Origin: Paenibacillus silvae | Lineage (GTDB): Bacteria > Bacillota > Bacilli > Paenibacillales > Paenibacillaceae | Direction: 5' to 3' | DNA: 64,000 bases | NCBI RefSeq assembly: GCF_014639235.1 | Contig: NZ_BMFU01000012.1 | Location: 1-64,000 of the forward strand | In this document: positions 1 to 8,686 of the stretch, piece after piece | Layout: each line of letters begins with the position of its first letter | How positions within the stretch are numbered: the stretch's first letter is position 1 | The notes under the pieces: model-generated | Database searches by the model: none | What the model saw: the letters and a program-made list of their open reading frames with translations, nothing else | What the model was told of the DNA's origin: nothing | Translations under genes and position numbers: made by a program

Positions 1-345
1 TTTACCTTGTCGTTTGGGTAACTTGGGTACGTCGGGTTATCTGTTCCCTCCGTTTAGGTGGGATCAAAAACCTTAACGTTCGCCTAATGCAGATTTACAC
101 TCGGTCACTCCGATTGCAGTGCCATCTTCCGATCGCTGTTATCCCCGGATTTCTTTGAACTATTTCCCTGATGGGGAAATCCGGGGATAAAGGCACACGC
201 TTCGCTTCTCCAGATTGGTTCTGCACTCTCCGTTTCACGTGTAAATGGATGCTTTTACAACGGCACAGACGGGTTTACCTTGTCGTTTGGGTAACTTGAG
301 TACGTCGGGTTATCTGTCCCTCCGGTTAGGGGGCTCAAAAACAGA
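1..345. repeat. Direct repeat pair of about 70 bp
   Basis: The stretch beginning TTTACCTTGTCGTTTGGGTA at 1 reappears almost unchanged from 274 (offset 273). Both copies run through GTACGTCGGGTTATCTGT and a CCCTCCG segment and end at a CAAAAAC segment near 70 and 340. Each copy is followed by a TTTACAC-type palindromic element: a full one at 94-245 and a shortened one at 346-375. The first copy touches the window edge, so the unit may be longer. No coding potential was seen in 1-375. Confidence 0.75.
94..245. repeat. 152-bp palindromic intergenic element, copy 1
   Basis: The element is bounded by TTTACAC (94-100) and GTGTAAA (239-245). It carries an internal inverted repeat built on TTATCCCCGGATTT and AAATCCGGGGATAA. 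A second copy of exactly 152 bp lies at 22153-22304 with the same ends and the same central TCGCTGTTATCCCC block. It looks like a small non-coding mobile or structured repeat. No transposase and no clear target duplication are visible. Confidence 0.75.
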
Positions 346-375
346 TTTACACTGGGGCACTCCGTTTTGTGTAAT
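346..375. repeat. Shortened 30-bp copy of the TTTACAC element
   Basis: TTTACAC at 346-352 and GTGTAAT at 369-375 enclose only GGGGCACTCCGTTTT-type sequence. The CACTCCG block is shared with the left end of the 152-bp element, so this reads as an internally deleted derivative. It sits immediately downstream of the Gfo/Idh gene end. Confidence 0.55.
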
Positions 376-1434
376 CTATAACGAAATTTCCCGTCCCTCG
401 TGTGCGGATTCATAGATGGCGCACAGCATTTTCATTACCTCTACGCCGTCCTCTACGGGGCTGAGGGTTTCTTTGCGACCCTGCGTGCTGTCGATAAAAT
501 GGTTAATTTCGTTGCGGAACGAGCCCATAAAGTCAAAGGACTTAAAGTCCACCTGTGGTGTCATATTCAGAATGGTGTTGAACTTCTCGCCAATGATCGA
601 GATTTCCGGCTCCAGTTCGGCGCCGCCTTTGTCGCCATACAGCTTGACGGAGGTTTCATCCGCCTTGGCATGCAGGGTAAAGCTGACATCGACCAGCAGG
701 CTTGCTCCATTTTCAAAACGAATTAATGCATTGGCCATATCCTCCACGTTGTTCTGCTCCGCATCATAGTCTGCGGCCTTATAGAACGACAGGTTACGAA
801 TATTGGCACGATTGCCCAGCCGATTGGAGACGTTGGCAGAGACGGACTTCACCTTCGGCCTGCCCATCAGGTACCAGCAGATGTCAATGACGTGTACGCC
901 GATATCAATTAAAGGGCCGCCCCCGGAGCGGCTCTTATCTGAGAACCACCCCCCCGGATTGCCAAGTCGGCGCAGGCTGGAGGCTTTGGCATAATAGATT
1001 TCACCCAGCTCGCCTTCGTCGATGAACTTTTTCAAAATCTGAGCATTGTCACTATAGCGGCGAACAAAGCCAACTTGAAGCAGCTTTCCGCTGCGGCGCA
1101 CAGCCTTTTCAACCTCCAACGCATCCTCAACGGTCTGGCAGAGCGGTTTCTCGCACAGCACGTTTTTTCCTGCATCCAGAGCGGCAATGCTAATCTCGGC
1201 GTGTGAATCATTCCATGTGCAGATACTGACGGAATGGATTTCCGGAAGGGCAAGCAGGTCTCTATAGTCCGTAAACACATGGGATGCACCATATTGCTTC
1301 GCTACATCGGCAGCACGAGTTCCATTCAAGTCACAGATCGCATAAATCTCTACTTCCGGGTTGCTGGCATAGGCTTGCAGGTGACAATCCGATATAGAAC
1401 CGGCACCGATAACGGCGACTTTTAATTTGGACAT
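376..1434 (-). CDS. Gfo/Idh/MocA family NAD(P)-dependent oxidoreductase
   Basis: This 352-aa protein has an N-terminal Rossmann fold with the dinucleotide motif VAVIGAGSIS (residues 6-15). The family EKP signature follows at residues 95-97, where Lys96 is the usual catalytic lysine. The C-terminal half is the beta-sheet substrate domain, including the GGGPLIDIGVHVID helix. The family oxidises or reduces sugars, inositols and related polyols; the substrate cannot be told from sequence. It is the last gene of a minus-strand run with a sugar isomerase-like protein and several glycosidases, so oxidation of a released sugar is the likely role. It should be cytoplasmic, since no signal peptide is seen. 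The length is typical for the family. Confidence 0.9.
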   Translation of the reverse strand: MSKLKVAVIGAGSISDCHLQAYASNPEVEIYAICDLNGTRAADVAKQYGASHVFTDYRDLLALPEIHSVSICTWNDSHAEISIAALDAGKNVLCEKPLCQTVEDALEVEKAVRRSGKLLQVGFVRRYSDNAQILKKFIDEGELGEIYYAKASSLRRLGNPGGWFSDKSRSGGGPLIDIGVHVIDICWYLMGRPKVKSVSANVSNRLGNRANIRNLSFYKAADYDAEQNNVEDMANALIRFENGASLLVDVSFTLHAKADETSVKLYGDKGGAELEPEISIIGEKFNTILNMTPQVDFKSFDFMGSFRNEINHFIDSTQGRKETLSPVEDGVEVMKMLCAIYESAHEGREISL

Positions 1435-1527
1435 TTCACTATCCCTCCATTGGAAAAAATGAATTTATAATGCTCAGCTCCGCAGAGCTATATATATAAG
1501 ACAAGTCAAGCCCGATGTTACCTCAGA

Positions 1528-2403
1528 TCACACCTCTTCCCACAAACGACGCACGTTGTCCATGGCGATCCGCGAAGCGGTCTGACAGTGTTCCATACCT
1601 TCAAATTCGATCGAGATGTAACCGTCATACCCGGATTGCTTCAGCACGCGGAATACCTCAGGCATGTTGATATCGCCATGACCCACGATGGCTCCGCGCA
1701 AATAATTGCCGTGGGATGTCTGGAACCAGCCCTCACCAGGATTGCGGGTAGAAGGTCGCCAGTAGAAGTCTTTGGCGTGCACGATGGACGCATAAGGGAT
1801 GTTGTTTTTCACCGCACTCACCGGATCTTCATCGACACAGAGGAAATTGCCGATGTCCAGCGTCGTTTTGAAATTATCCCGCCCCGTCTCATGCAGCAGA
1901 CGCTGGATGCGCTCGCTCGACTGTACATAATATCCGTGGTTCTCCACGCTCGTCGTAATTCCAAAACCCGCCGCGTAATCGGCAATGCGCTGGCATGCTT
2001 TGACCAGTACGGGCAGGTCTGCTTCAAACTGAGCTACTGTTCCTTCGGCTGCAGGCCGGAAAGCAACATCATGCCGCATCAGCTTCACCCCCAGAGCCGC
2101 CGCCACGTCCACATGACGCATAACGCTCTGAATCTCCTGCTCCACCGCCTCGGCACTTTCCTGAACAGCAAAGTTTGCTCCAACCGCATAATTGGAGAGT
2201 TCAATGCCCACCTCTTGCGCAGCCGTTTTGATCTCTTCAATTAGCTCTGGATTGTCAATTAGACTGAAGCCCATCGGCACGATCTCCACATGTTGACCAC
2301 CCTGCTCGGCAATCCAGCGAATGGCATCCGGCACACTCAGCTCCTTACGATCCAAAGCTTGCTGTAAACTGTACGTGCTAAGTCCAACTTTCATCTTGCT
2401 CAT
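1528..2403 (-). CDS. Sugar phosphate isomerase/epimerase-like TIM-barrel protein
   Basis: This 291-aa protein belongs to the AP-endonuclease-2-type TIM-barrel family (xylose isomerase-like). Characteristic segments are LKVGLSTYSLQQ-type strand 1, TTSVENHGYY, TTLDIGNFLCVDE, IVHAKDF and YISIEFEG; the Glu, Asp, His and Glu in these strands fit a metal centre. The ATG at 2403 is preceded by GGAGAGGGAGAGG, which favours it over an upstream start at 2490. Such proteins are commonly paired with Gfo/Idh/MocA oxidoreductases, as here, where the dehydrogenase gene lies 93 bp downstream. Substrate unknown. The pairing suggests isomerisation or epimerisation of a keto-sugar in the same pathway. Confidence 0.87.
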   Translation of the reverse strand: MSKMKVGLSTYSLQQALDRKELSVPDAIRWIAEQGGQHVEIVPMGFSLIDNPELIEEIKTAAQEVGIELSNYAVGANFAVQESAEAVEQEIQSVMRHVDVAAALGVKLMRHDVAFRPAAEGTVAQFEADLPVLVKACQRIADYAAGFGITTSVENHGYYVQSSERIQRLLHETGRDNFKTTLDIGNFLCVDEDPVSAVKNNIPYASIVHAKDFYWRPSTRNPGEGWFQTSHGNYLRGAIVGHGDINMPEVFRVLKQSGYDGYISIEFEGMEHCQTASRIAMDNVRRLWEEV

Positions 2404-2503
2404 CCTCTCCCTCTCCTGTGATGGGTGTCCATACCCAACGTATACCGTTTTCCAGCACACAGAGCAATTGCCAATAATCGCATGGCTCAACGATTTTCCT
2501 TTT

Positions 2504-4327
2504 CTATCCCAAATCCGGCTTATCTGCGAACATTACAGCTGCATCGGCTGTTCCATGAAGTTCAAATACTATAATTTCATTCTCTCCTTGACGAAGAAGC
2601 GGCGCAGGTACATACAACGTCTGCTGCGGTCCTATGCTCCAGTAGCGCCCCAGATTGAATCCGTTTACATACGCAACACCCTTCGTCCAGCCATCCAGAC
2701 GCAGAAATGTATCCTTTACATCACTTGTGTCCTGAATATGAAGGCTGCCTTTATAAAAAAATGGTGTGTCTGCTGCATCTTCCGTCATGCCGTGCTGCTG
2801 CTCCGTAAATTTCAGACCTGAAAGGTCACGCATCGGCAGACAGTGAATGGTCCAGTCATATAAAAACTGAAATCCATGCCGTACCCCTTCCGTGATGCCC
2901 TTCGGGTCTCTCAGGTACGGACCGTAGTTGATTCGCCCCATATTTTCAACCAGAATGCAAAGGTCTGCACCCTGCGGCTGGACTTCAAATGATACGGTCG
3001 CTCCCCCGGTCCCACGTTCAAGAACACCTAACAGCTGCCCATCCACATACACCAATGCACGATCTCGCACTTCCTGAAGAACCAGTTCCTGCCGCTCTCT
3101 TGGCCCGGATATGCGTGTCTGGTAGCTGATAAAACCATAATCCTGCCCCAGCTTCTCCATCGGCTCGGGATTGGTACGCTGCATCGGTACAGCCAGCGCA
3201 GCCAGCTGCTCGAACAACGCTGCCCTTTGCGTCATCTCCACTCTGCCATAGGCAGATGTTTTCATGGGTTCTGGCAAGGCCATATCTTCATCTTTAGATC
3301 CATTATTTTCCGATTTAGATCCATTAGTCTGTTCTTTCGAACGACGATATCGTGAAATAACGTCCTGCACCGCGTAAAATTTGGCTGTCGGCTCACCTGA
3401 CTCACCAAGCAGCGAATCGTAGTCGTAACTTGTGATGGTCGGTTCATACTGATGCTTCTGCTGACAGTTGGCGCCATTATAAAATCCGAAGTTTGTACCG
3501 CCATGGAACATATAAAAATTCACCGACGCGCCAGCTTCAAGCATTTCCTCCAGCACCTGAGCTACATCTGTAGATTCCCGGGTATGATGAGATTCGCCCC
3601 AGTGATCAAACCAGCCATTCCAGAATTCCATACACATTAGCGGTTCCTCTCCCTGGTATTCACGCAGCTTGGCAAAAGCCCATTCCGAACCTGAGCCAAA
3701 ATTAACGGTTGCCAAGTGCCCAAGCACCGAACCGGCCTGTAACATATGATCAGTTGGTCCATCCGAGGTAAAGAGCAGCACATCGATCCCACGCTGTACC
3801 ATGCCATCCCGCAAATAGCTCAGATAACTCGCATCATTGCCAAAGCTGCCATATTCATTCTCAATCTGCATGGCAATAACGGGCCCGCCATGAGTGCTCA
3901 GAAACGGTTTTAATCTGGGCAAAAGCACATCATAGTACCGATCCACATGCGCCAGAAAGGTCGGATCAGTACAGCGCAGCCGAAGGTTGTCATCTGCCAG
4001 CAGCCAAGATGGCAGGCCGCCAAACTCCCACTCCGCACAGATATATGGACTGGGTCGAATGATCACATGCAGGCCTAATGCTCCTGCCAGCTGAATAAAC
4101 CGCTCCACATCGGCCATACCTTCAAAACAATACACTCCCGGCTGCGGCTCATGTATATTCCACGGCACATACGTCTCCACCGTGTTAAATCCGCAGGCCT
4201 TCAGCTTCAACAGCCGATCTTCCCAATATTCCGGCACAACCCGGAAATAATGAATGGCACCCGACAGAAGCTGAATCGGTTTGCCATCCAGCATGAATTG
4301 TGATCCCTGATATGTCAGCACTGCCAT
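2504..4327 (-). CDS. GH35 beta-galactosidase
   Basis: This 607-aa protein is a full-length glycoside hydrolase family 35 enzyme. The N-terminal TIM barrel begins with SGAIHYFRV and ETYVPWNIHEP. Glu158 in QIENEYG is the expected acid/base and Glu234 in CMEFWNGW the expected nucleophile. The C-terminal part (about 350-600) is the beta-sandwich region ending in GRYWSIGPQQTLYVP. There is no signal peptide, so it should act in the cytoplasm on imported galactosides. A short Asn/Lys/Glu-rich linker (about 335-350) separates the domains. The gene starts two bases after the GH29 stop, so the two are almost certainly co-translated. Removal of terminal galactose and fucose would go together. Confidence 0.93.
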   Translation of the reverse strand: MAVLTYQGSQFMLDGKPIQLLSGAIHYFRVVPEYWEDRLLKLKACGFNTVETYVPWNIHEPQPGVYCFEGMADVERFIQLAGALGLHVIIRPSPYICAEWEFGGLPSWLLADDNLRLRCTDPTFLAHVDRYYDVLLPRLKPFLSTHGGPVIAMQIENEYGSFGNDASYLSYLRDGMVQRGIDVLLFTSDGPTDHMLQAGSVLGHLATVNFGSGSEWAFAKLREYQGEEPLMCMEFWNGWFDHWGESHHTRESTDVAQVLEEMLEAGASVNFYMFHGGTNFGFYNGANCQQKHQYEPTITSYDYDSLLGESGEPTAKFYAVQDVISRYRRSKEQTNGSKSENNGSKDEDMALPEPMKTSAYGRVEMTQRAALFEQLAALAVPMQRTNPEPMEKLGQDYGFISYQTRISGPRERQELVLQEVRDRALVYVDGQLLGVLERGTGGATVSFEVQPQGADLCILVENMGRINYGPYLRDPKGITEGVRHGFQFLYDWTIHCLPMRDLSGLKFTEQQHGMTEDAADTPFFYKGSLHIQDTSDVKDTFLRLDGWTKGVAYVNGFNLGRYWSIGPQQTLYVPAPLLRQGENEIIVFELHGTADAAVMFADKPDLG

Positions 4328-4328
4328 C

Positions 4329-5795
4329 CTACACGCCCTCCCGCTTACTGTTATGTAGGCTGAATGTCGATAATGTTGGATACCACCTGGACTCCTGAAT
4401 GGTTAGCCTGACGCGGCGAGCTGTCACTTTGGGAAAACAACAGATACGCTTATACCCCACGACTGTTCCAGCGTAAATATCCCGCCACAGACCCTCCCCT
4501 TCGCACACCTCCAGCGTAAATCGCTCAATCCGCTGCCCTGATTGGATATGCTCCATCAGCATTACACGGTCGAATGTCCGTTCTTCCGGCAAAAGCAATT
4601 CAATCCAGGCCTGCTCCGTCCCTTCGGGCGGACACCAATAGACCTCTCTCTGTTCACCTGAATGCAGTATCATTGATGCTCCATGCGCGTCGTCCATCGT
4701 CTCCGAAGCCGCTGCCTGCGCACCTGCAGCCAAATTCTCGCTAAACGTTGCACGCAGCACTGAGCCCATCTCGCGCAGCCGCCCGACATCATTTTCATGA
4801 ATCAATCCACGCCGATCTGGCGGCAGATTCAGCAGAAAACAGGCATTGCCACCTACGGCACCGTGATATACGGAGAGCAGCTCTTCCAGTGTTTTGACCT
4901 GATCATCCTCATGGGCATGATAGAACCAGCCTGGGCGAATCGAGGTATTCACCTCGGCCGGATACCACACCAGCCTGTCTGCATAATTACGGATAATACC
5001 CCTGCTGCCCAGATCACTGTCCTGTGTATTAATTCTTTTGGCAAACTCACCATCATCCACCTGCTGCGATTGCTCCTGAATCTTCTCATTATCCTGCATA
5101 TGCGCAGGTACAACGCTCCATTCTGATTCCCGCGTATGTCCCGCTTCATTACCGCACCAGCGGACATCCGGGCCGCACACTGAAATGACAGCCTCCGGCT
5201 GAAGTTCACGGATGAGCGCGTAATATGCGTCCCAATCATAGACCTGTCTTTTCCCGTTCGGACCTTCACCACATGCCCCATCGAACCACACACAGAAAAT
5301 GTCGCCATAATTCGTAAGCAGCTCGCGCAGCTGTGATAGAAAGAATGCATTATACCGCTCCGAATCCCCGTATGAAGCTTCATGGCGATCCCAGGGAGAG
5401 AGATATACTCCAAATTTCAAGCCAGCTTCACGGCAGGCATCCGCAACCTCCCGCACCAGATCACCCTTGCCCTCTTTCCAGGGACTCGCAGCAACGGTAT
5501 GGTCTGTATAACGGCTCGGCCACAGACAGAACCCGTCATGATGCTTGCACGTCAGAATCAGTCCCTTCATGCCTGCTGCCCTGCAGGACGTCACCCACTG
5601 CTCCGCACTTAGCTCGGAAGGGTTAAAGATTGCCGGGTCTTCCTCCCCTGTGCCCCACTCCCGATCTGTAAAGGTGTTCACGGTAAAATGAATAAACGCA
5701 TAGAACTCCATCTCCTGCCATCTTAACTGCCTTTCTGATGGGGTGACCTGTGCCGCCATTTTAATCCAATCGGCTGGTGATTTCGTTGAGCTCAT
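4329..5795 (-). CDS. GH29 alpha-L-fucosidase
   Basis: This 488-aa protein matches glycoside hydrolase family 29. It has the family segments WQEMEFYAFIHFTVNTFTD, LTCKHHDGFCLWPS and FGVYLSPWDRHE. Asp172 in CVWFDGACGEG is the expected nucleophile. The last 130 residues look like a beta-sandwich (ERFTLEVCEG, RVRLTIQESRWYPTLS), as in two-domain bacterial GH29 proteins. No signal peptide is present. A good ribosome site (AAAGGAGTGAG) precedes the ATG. The 231-bp gap upstream suggests the gene may have its own promoter, with GH35 and the isomerase/dehydrogenase pair following it. Confidence 0.92.
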   Translation of the reverse strand: MSSTKSPADWIKMAAQVTPSERQLRWQEMEFYAFIHFTVNTFTDREWGTGEEDPAIFNPSELSAEQWVTSCRAAGMKGLILTCKHHDGFCLWPSRYTDHTVAASPWKEGKGDLVREVADACREAGLKFGVYLSPWDRHEASYGDSERYNAFFLSQLRELLTNYGDIFCVWFDGACGEGPNGKRQVYDWDAYYALIRELQPEAVISVCGPDVRWCGNEAGHTRESEWSVVPAHMQDNEKIQEQSQQVDDGEFAKRINTQDSDLGSRGIIRNYADRLVWYPAEVNTSIRPGWFYHAHEDDQVKTLEELLSVYHGAVGGNACFLLNLPPDRRGLIHENDVGRLREMGSVLRATFSENLAAGAQAAASETMDDAHGASMILHSGEQREVYWCPPEGTEQAWIELLLPEERTFDRVMLMEHIQSGQRIERFTLEVCEGEGLWRDIYAGTVVGYKRICCFPKVTARRVRLTIQESRWYPTLSTFSLHNSKREGV

Positions 5796-6026
5796 GGACT
5801 CTCACTCCTTTGTGTGCATGTGCCTTGCTTTACTAGAAGTTGTCTATACCTACATTGATGATCCCATGTTTAATCCATCGTTCTTCCTTGGCTGCTGTCG
5901 TTCTGTCGTTTTTGCTTCTGTTCGCTTTACAATTTACGTTACGTGTTTCACGTGGTTCTGATCTCGATTGATGTCACTGCACTTTCTCGATAACCTACTA
6001 CACCTCGCAACCCTCATCGCTTTCTG

Positions 6027-6779
6027 CTAGTACGACTCCAACTGCTGCACGGCACGTATTAGCCGTGCTTTGGCCTCGGTAACAAGCTGTGTGTCAACAG
6101 GCTGCTGAAAGCTGCCTCCTTGGCGCACGCCTGATCCCATATGAATTTCTGTAATACCGGTTGCACTCACGAGGTCTGATATGCCTTCAATGGTCACACC
6201 CGATCCCGCCATAACAGCGATGTTCAGCGCCTGTCCCAGCTCCTGAAGCCGCTTCAGCTCAGGCAGACCTTCGGATACCGCTGACTTTCCTCCCGATGTA
6301 AGCACCCGTTCCACAACATTTCTCTCACTCGCATCACGGATACGTCCCAGGTCCCTCAGTGCTGCCAGCAAGTTTGAGCTTGCATCCATAGCGCGATGGA
6401 TCGTAACCCCTAGTCCGTTGGCTTCGGACAGACAAGATTGTATAGATGGAAGATCCATCTCTCCCTCTGCCGTCAGTGCCCCAATCACAACACCCGCCGC
6501 TCCCAGTGCTCTTGCCACACGTACATCTTGTATCATCACGCACATATCGTCCGGGCTATAGCAGAACGAGCGGCTATGAGGGCGAATCATTACATACACG
6601 GGAATCGAAACGCTCGCTACAACCTGTTCTATCACACCATAGCTGGGTGTAAGCCCGTCTTTGGTCATTGCCGCTACAAGCTCAATACGATCGGCCCCGC
6701 CCTGCTCTGCCGCTCGGGCATCTGCTGTGTCTGTAGCAATGACTTCTAAAATGGGCTGTCTTTTAGACTGCTTCTTCAT
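6027..6779 (-). CDS. CutC family protein (copper homeostasis protein CutC)
   Basis: This 250-aa protein is a TIM-barrel protein of the CutC family. Segments include EVIATDTADARAAEQGGADRIELVAA, PVYVMIRPHSRSFCY, GVVIGALTAEGE and VMAGSGVT. The family was named for copper tolerance in E. coli, but that role is disputed and the enzyme activity is unknown. Here it sits between a sialidase-like gene and glycosidases, and CutC homologues are often found inside glycan-utilisation loci, so a role in sugar metabolism is as plausible as copper handling. It has no signal peptide and normal length. Confidence 0.88.
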   Translation of the reverse strand: MKKQSKRQPILEVIATDTADARAAEQGGADRIELVAAMTKDGLTPSYGVIEQVVASVSIPVYVMIRPHSRSFCYSPDDMCVMIQDVRVARALGAAGVVIGALTAEGEMDLPSIQSCLSEANGLGVTIHRAMDASSNLLAALRDLGRIRDASERNVVERVLTSGGKSAVSEGLPELKRLQELGQALNIAVMAGSGVTIEGISDLVSATGITEIHMGSGVRQGGSFQQPVDTQLVTEAKARLIRAVQQLESY

Positions 6780-6832
6780 AGAGACACCTCCTCACGCTGA
6801 TCGACATAGAACATCCAGCAAACCACGCCATA

Positions 6833-6873
6833 AAGGACCGAATAAACGCCTGCTCAGCGTCTCTGCGGTCCTT
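6833..6873 (-). terminator. Weak hairpin after the sialidase-like gene
   Basis: AAGGACCG (6833-6840) pairs with CGGTCCTT (6866-6873) around a 25-nt loop. On the minus strand it follows the sialidase-like gene almost directly. The T-run after it is poor, so it may only attenuate transcription into cutC. Confidence 0.4.
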
Positions 6874-6875
6874 CC

Positions 6876-7898
6876 TTATTCCGATGATTGAACGTTCAGT
6901 TTCCAGAACGCAACCCGGTCTCTTTTCCACGTATACGTAATGTACAGACTTTGCCCTTGAAAACCGATGGAAGGATAAGAATACTCTCCGGGTTCATCCT
7001 CCAGCACCCATTCATGCCCCCAGGTCTCACCATTATCATTCGAAAAAGCAACTACCAGCGGGGTCCGGGGGCTCTCTGTTGAATATCCGCTAATTGGATT
7101 GTAAACAAGCGCAAGCAATCCACTCTCCAGCCGAGTGACATCGATTCCGCTGTTGTTGTTTGGCAGCTCTGTCGGGTAAGCTTCACACCACGTGCGCCCG
7201 CCATCCGCCGAGTCACTGCGGTAAATCCATCCCTCGGTGCTGCGAAGCAGCATATGTACGTGTTCAGCATCCGAAGCAGACCACAGGGCAGGCTGAATCA
7301 GACCTTTGGCAAACCAATGCCCGGCTCCTACATAAACAGATAAATTCATCGGCACAGATGCGCTTTTGGTCCATGTCCTGCCCTCATCCATTGAAATATC
7401 AACAAAGGCTTCCCACACCTGTTTGCCCGGCATCTCCGGGTCCAAGCGTTCTATAGAAGCTGGCGCCAGTATCGTTCCACTCGCCAGTTGCACAGGATGA
7501 TTACGCACCGGACCACGACCGCCCATATCACCCGATACCAGCTCACGAGCAGCAGTCCACGTCTGCCCGCCATCCTCCGAGCGTATGAAGCGAGTGTGCC
7601 AATGTGTAATTTCGTGCCCTACCTTGTAAAAGAGTACCAGTGAACTGCCTTGTGCATACAGCACCGGGTTCCAATGCGCAACGCCTTCCTCATCCGCTAC
7701 TTTGTGCGGTGTTGACCACGAACCACCTTGCTCCTGTATTGCCATCCAGATGGCCGTGTCACTCGACTTCTCATGCAGCCCTGCAAACCACGCCACAATA
7801 ACAACACCCGTTGGCAGAACCGCTATCGTAGAACCATGACTGCTCTGAAACGGCTGACCTTCCCGAAAAACATATTGTTTATCAGCTTCAATCTTCAT
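6876..7898 (-). CDS. Sialidase-like BNR-repeat glycosidase
   Basis: This 340-aa protein is a six-bladed beta-propeller of the sialidase/BNR superfamily. Four Asp-box motifs are visible: SEDGGQTW, SMDEGRTW, SADGGRTW and SNDNGETW. The family segments HGSTIAVLPTGVVIVAWF and RNHPVQLASGTILAP are also present. The ATG at 7898 has AGGAGG seven bases upstream, so the longer start at 7943 is rejected. No signal peptide is seen. Propellers of this group include exo-alpha-sialidases but also enzymes acting on other sugars such as rhamnose or uronic acids, so the substrate is uncertain. It is the first gene of the glycan-degradation run. Confidence 0.82.
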   Translation of the reverse strand: MKIEADKQYVFREGQPFQSSHGSTIAVLPTGVVIVAWFAGLHEKSSDTAIWMAIQEQGGSWSTPHKVADEEGVAHWNPVLYAQGSSLVLFYKVGHEITHWHTRFIRSEDGGQTWTAARELVSGDMGGRGPVRNHPVQLASGTILAPASIERLDPEMPGKQVWEAFVDISMDEGRTWTKSASVPMNLSVYVGAGHWFAKGLIQPALWSASDAEHVHMLLRSTEGWIYRSDSADGGRTWCEAYPTELPNNNSGIDVTRLESGLLALVYNPISGYSTESPRTPLVVAFSNDNGETWGHEWVLEDEPGEYSYPSIGFQGQSLYITYTWKRDRVAFWKLNVQSSE

Positions 7899-8302
7899 AA
7901 GCGGGCCTCCTGATGAGATGGAATCATGAATACAGTCATTCATCGTTGATACGTGTGGTCAAATTCTACACTTTTACATGCTTCATTCCTTTTGCAGATT
8001 TTGATTTTAAATTTGTTATTTTTGTTATCTGTTTTGTTATTAAAATATACCATCAGTCTAAAACGTTAGGTAACTCCCGTCAATACCTGTAGCGCGATCT
8101 CTGAATGTCATTTAATAAACGATATGTCTCCCTTCTAACAGTAAAAAAGCAATCCTGTGGAAAATAAAAAAAGACGAGGCAGAAAAAATCTCTGCTCCGT
8201 CTTGATCATCTGTTTCAAGTATACGTGTTTTACACCTTGTTTAATTAAAGGGCTTTCATATTTCCAGCCATCTCAGCACATCACATATTAATTCACGCAC
8301 AT
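7899..8302. other. Gene-free interval of about 400 bp
   Basis: The left part (7899-8100) is AT-rich and is probably the promoter region for the minus-strand sialidase-like gene. The right part carries a terminator at 8171-8203. No ORF with a ribosome site and no RNA gene was recognised. Confidence 0.5.
8171..8203 (-). terminator. Intrinsic terminator after the 63-aa membrane-protein gene
   Basis: AAGACGAGGCAGA (8171-8183) pairs with TCTGCTCCGTCTT (8191-8203), with two internal mismatches and a short loop. On the minus strand it is followed by TTTTTTTATTTT. It lies about 100 bp past the stop of the small membrane-protein gene. Confidence 0.7.
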
Positions 8303-8494
8303 CTACTTGTTACGCCGGGCTTTTGTCATTCGGTTAAACATAATCAAAGCCACAATAATCATCGCAAGCATAGCTATATTGCTGGATACTTCTTGAGACA
8401 GTCCAAACAGCATGCACACATTCGTGACCAGCCCCCGAACGATCAACGCCACAACAATTAGCAGAATTGGACTTAAATAATTGTATCTTTTCAT
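8303..8494 (-). CDS. Small hypothetical membrane protein
   Basis: This 63-aa protein has two predicted membrane spans, about residues 8-30 (PILLIVVALIVRGLVTNVCM) and 38-55 (SSNIAMLAMIIVALIMF). It ends in the basic tail NRMTKARRNK. The ribosome site is weak (GGGGTG). A terminator follows it. No family was recognised. The hydrophobic pattern, positive-inside tail and downstream terminator argue that it is real. Confidence 0.55.
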   Translation of the reverse strand: MKRYNYLSPILLIVVALIVRGLVTNVCMLFGLSQEVSSNIAMLAMIIVALIMFNRMTKARRNK

Positions 8495-8583
8495 TGATTA
8501 CCACACCCCTGACCCCATTGTTCGATTTCTCCACGATCCCGTACCTTGATCATAACAGCACGCTTCTCCGGTTACAACAAAAG

Positions 8584-8601
8584 GACACCGCAAGCAGTGT
8601 C
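8584..8601 (-). terminator. Possible terminator after the GH3 gene
   Basis: GACACCGC and GCAGTGTC (8584-8591 and 8594-8601) form a compact hairpin with one mismatch. On the minus strand CCTTTTGTTG follows. It lies 86 bp beyond the GH3 stop. Confidence 0.45.
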
Positions 8602-8686
8602 TTCTGTTATTAAACCAGCCTGATTAAGTAAGAACGAAGGCCACTTTGGTCAGCCCGACCTCAAGGAGAGATTAAACACATCTATA

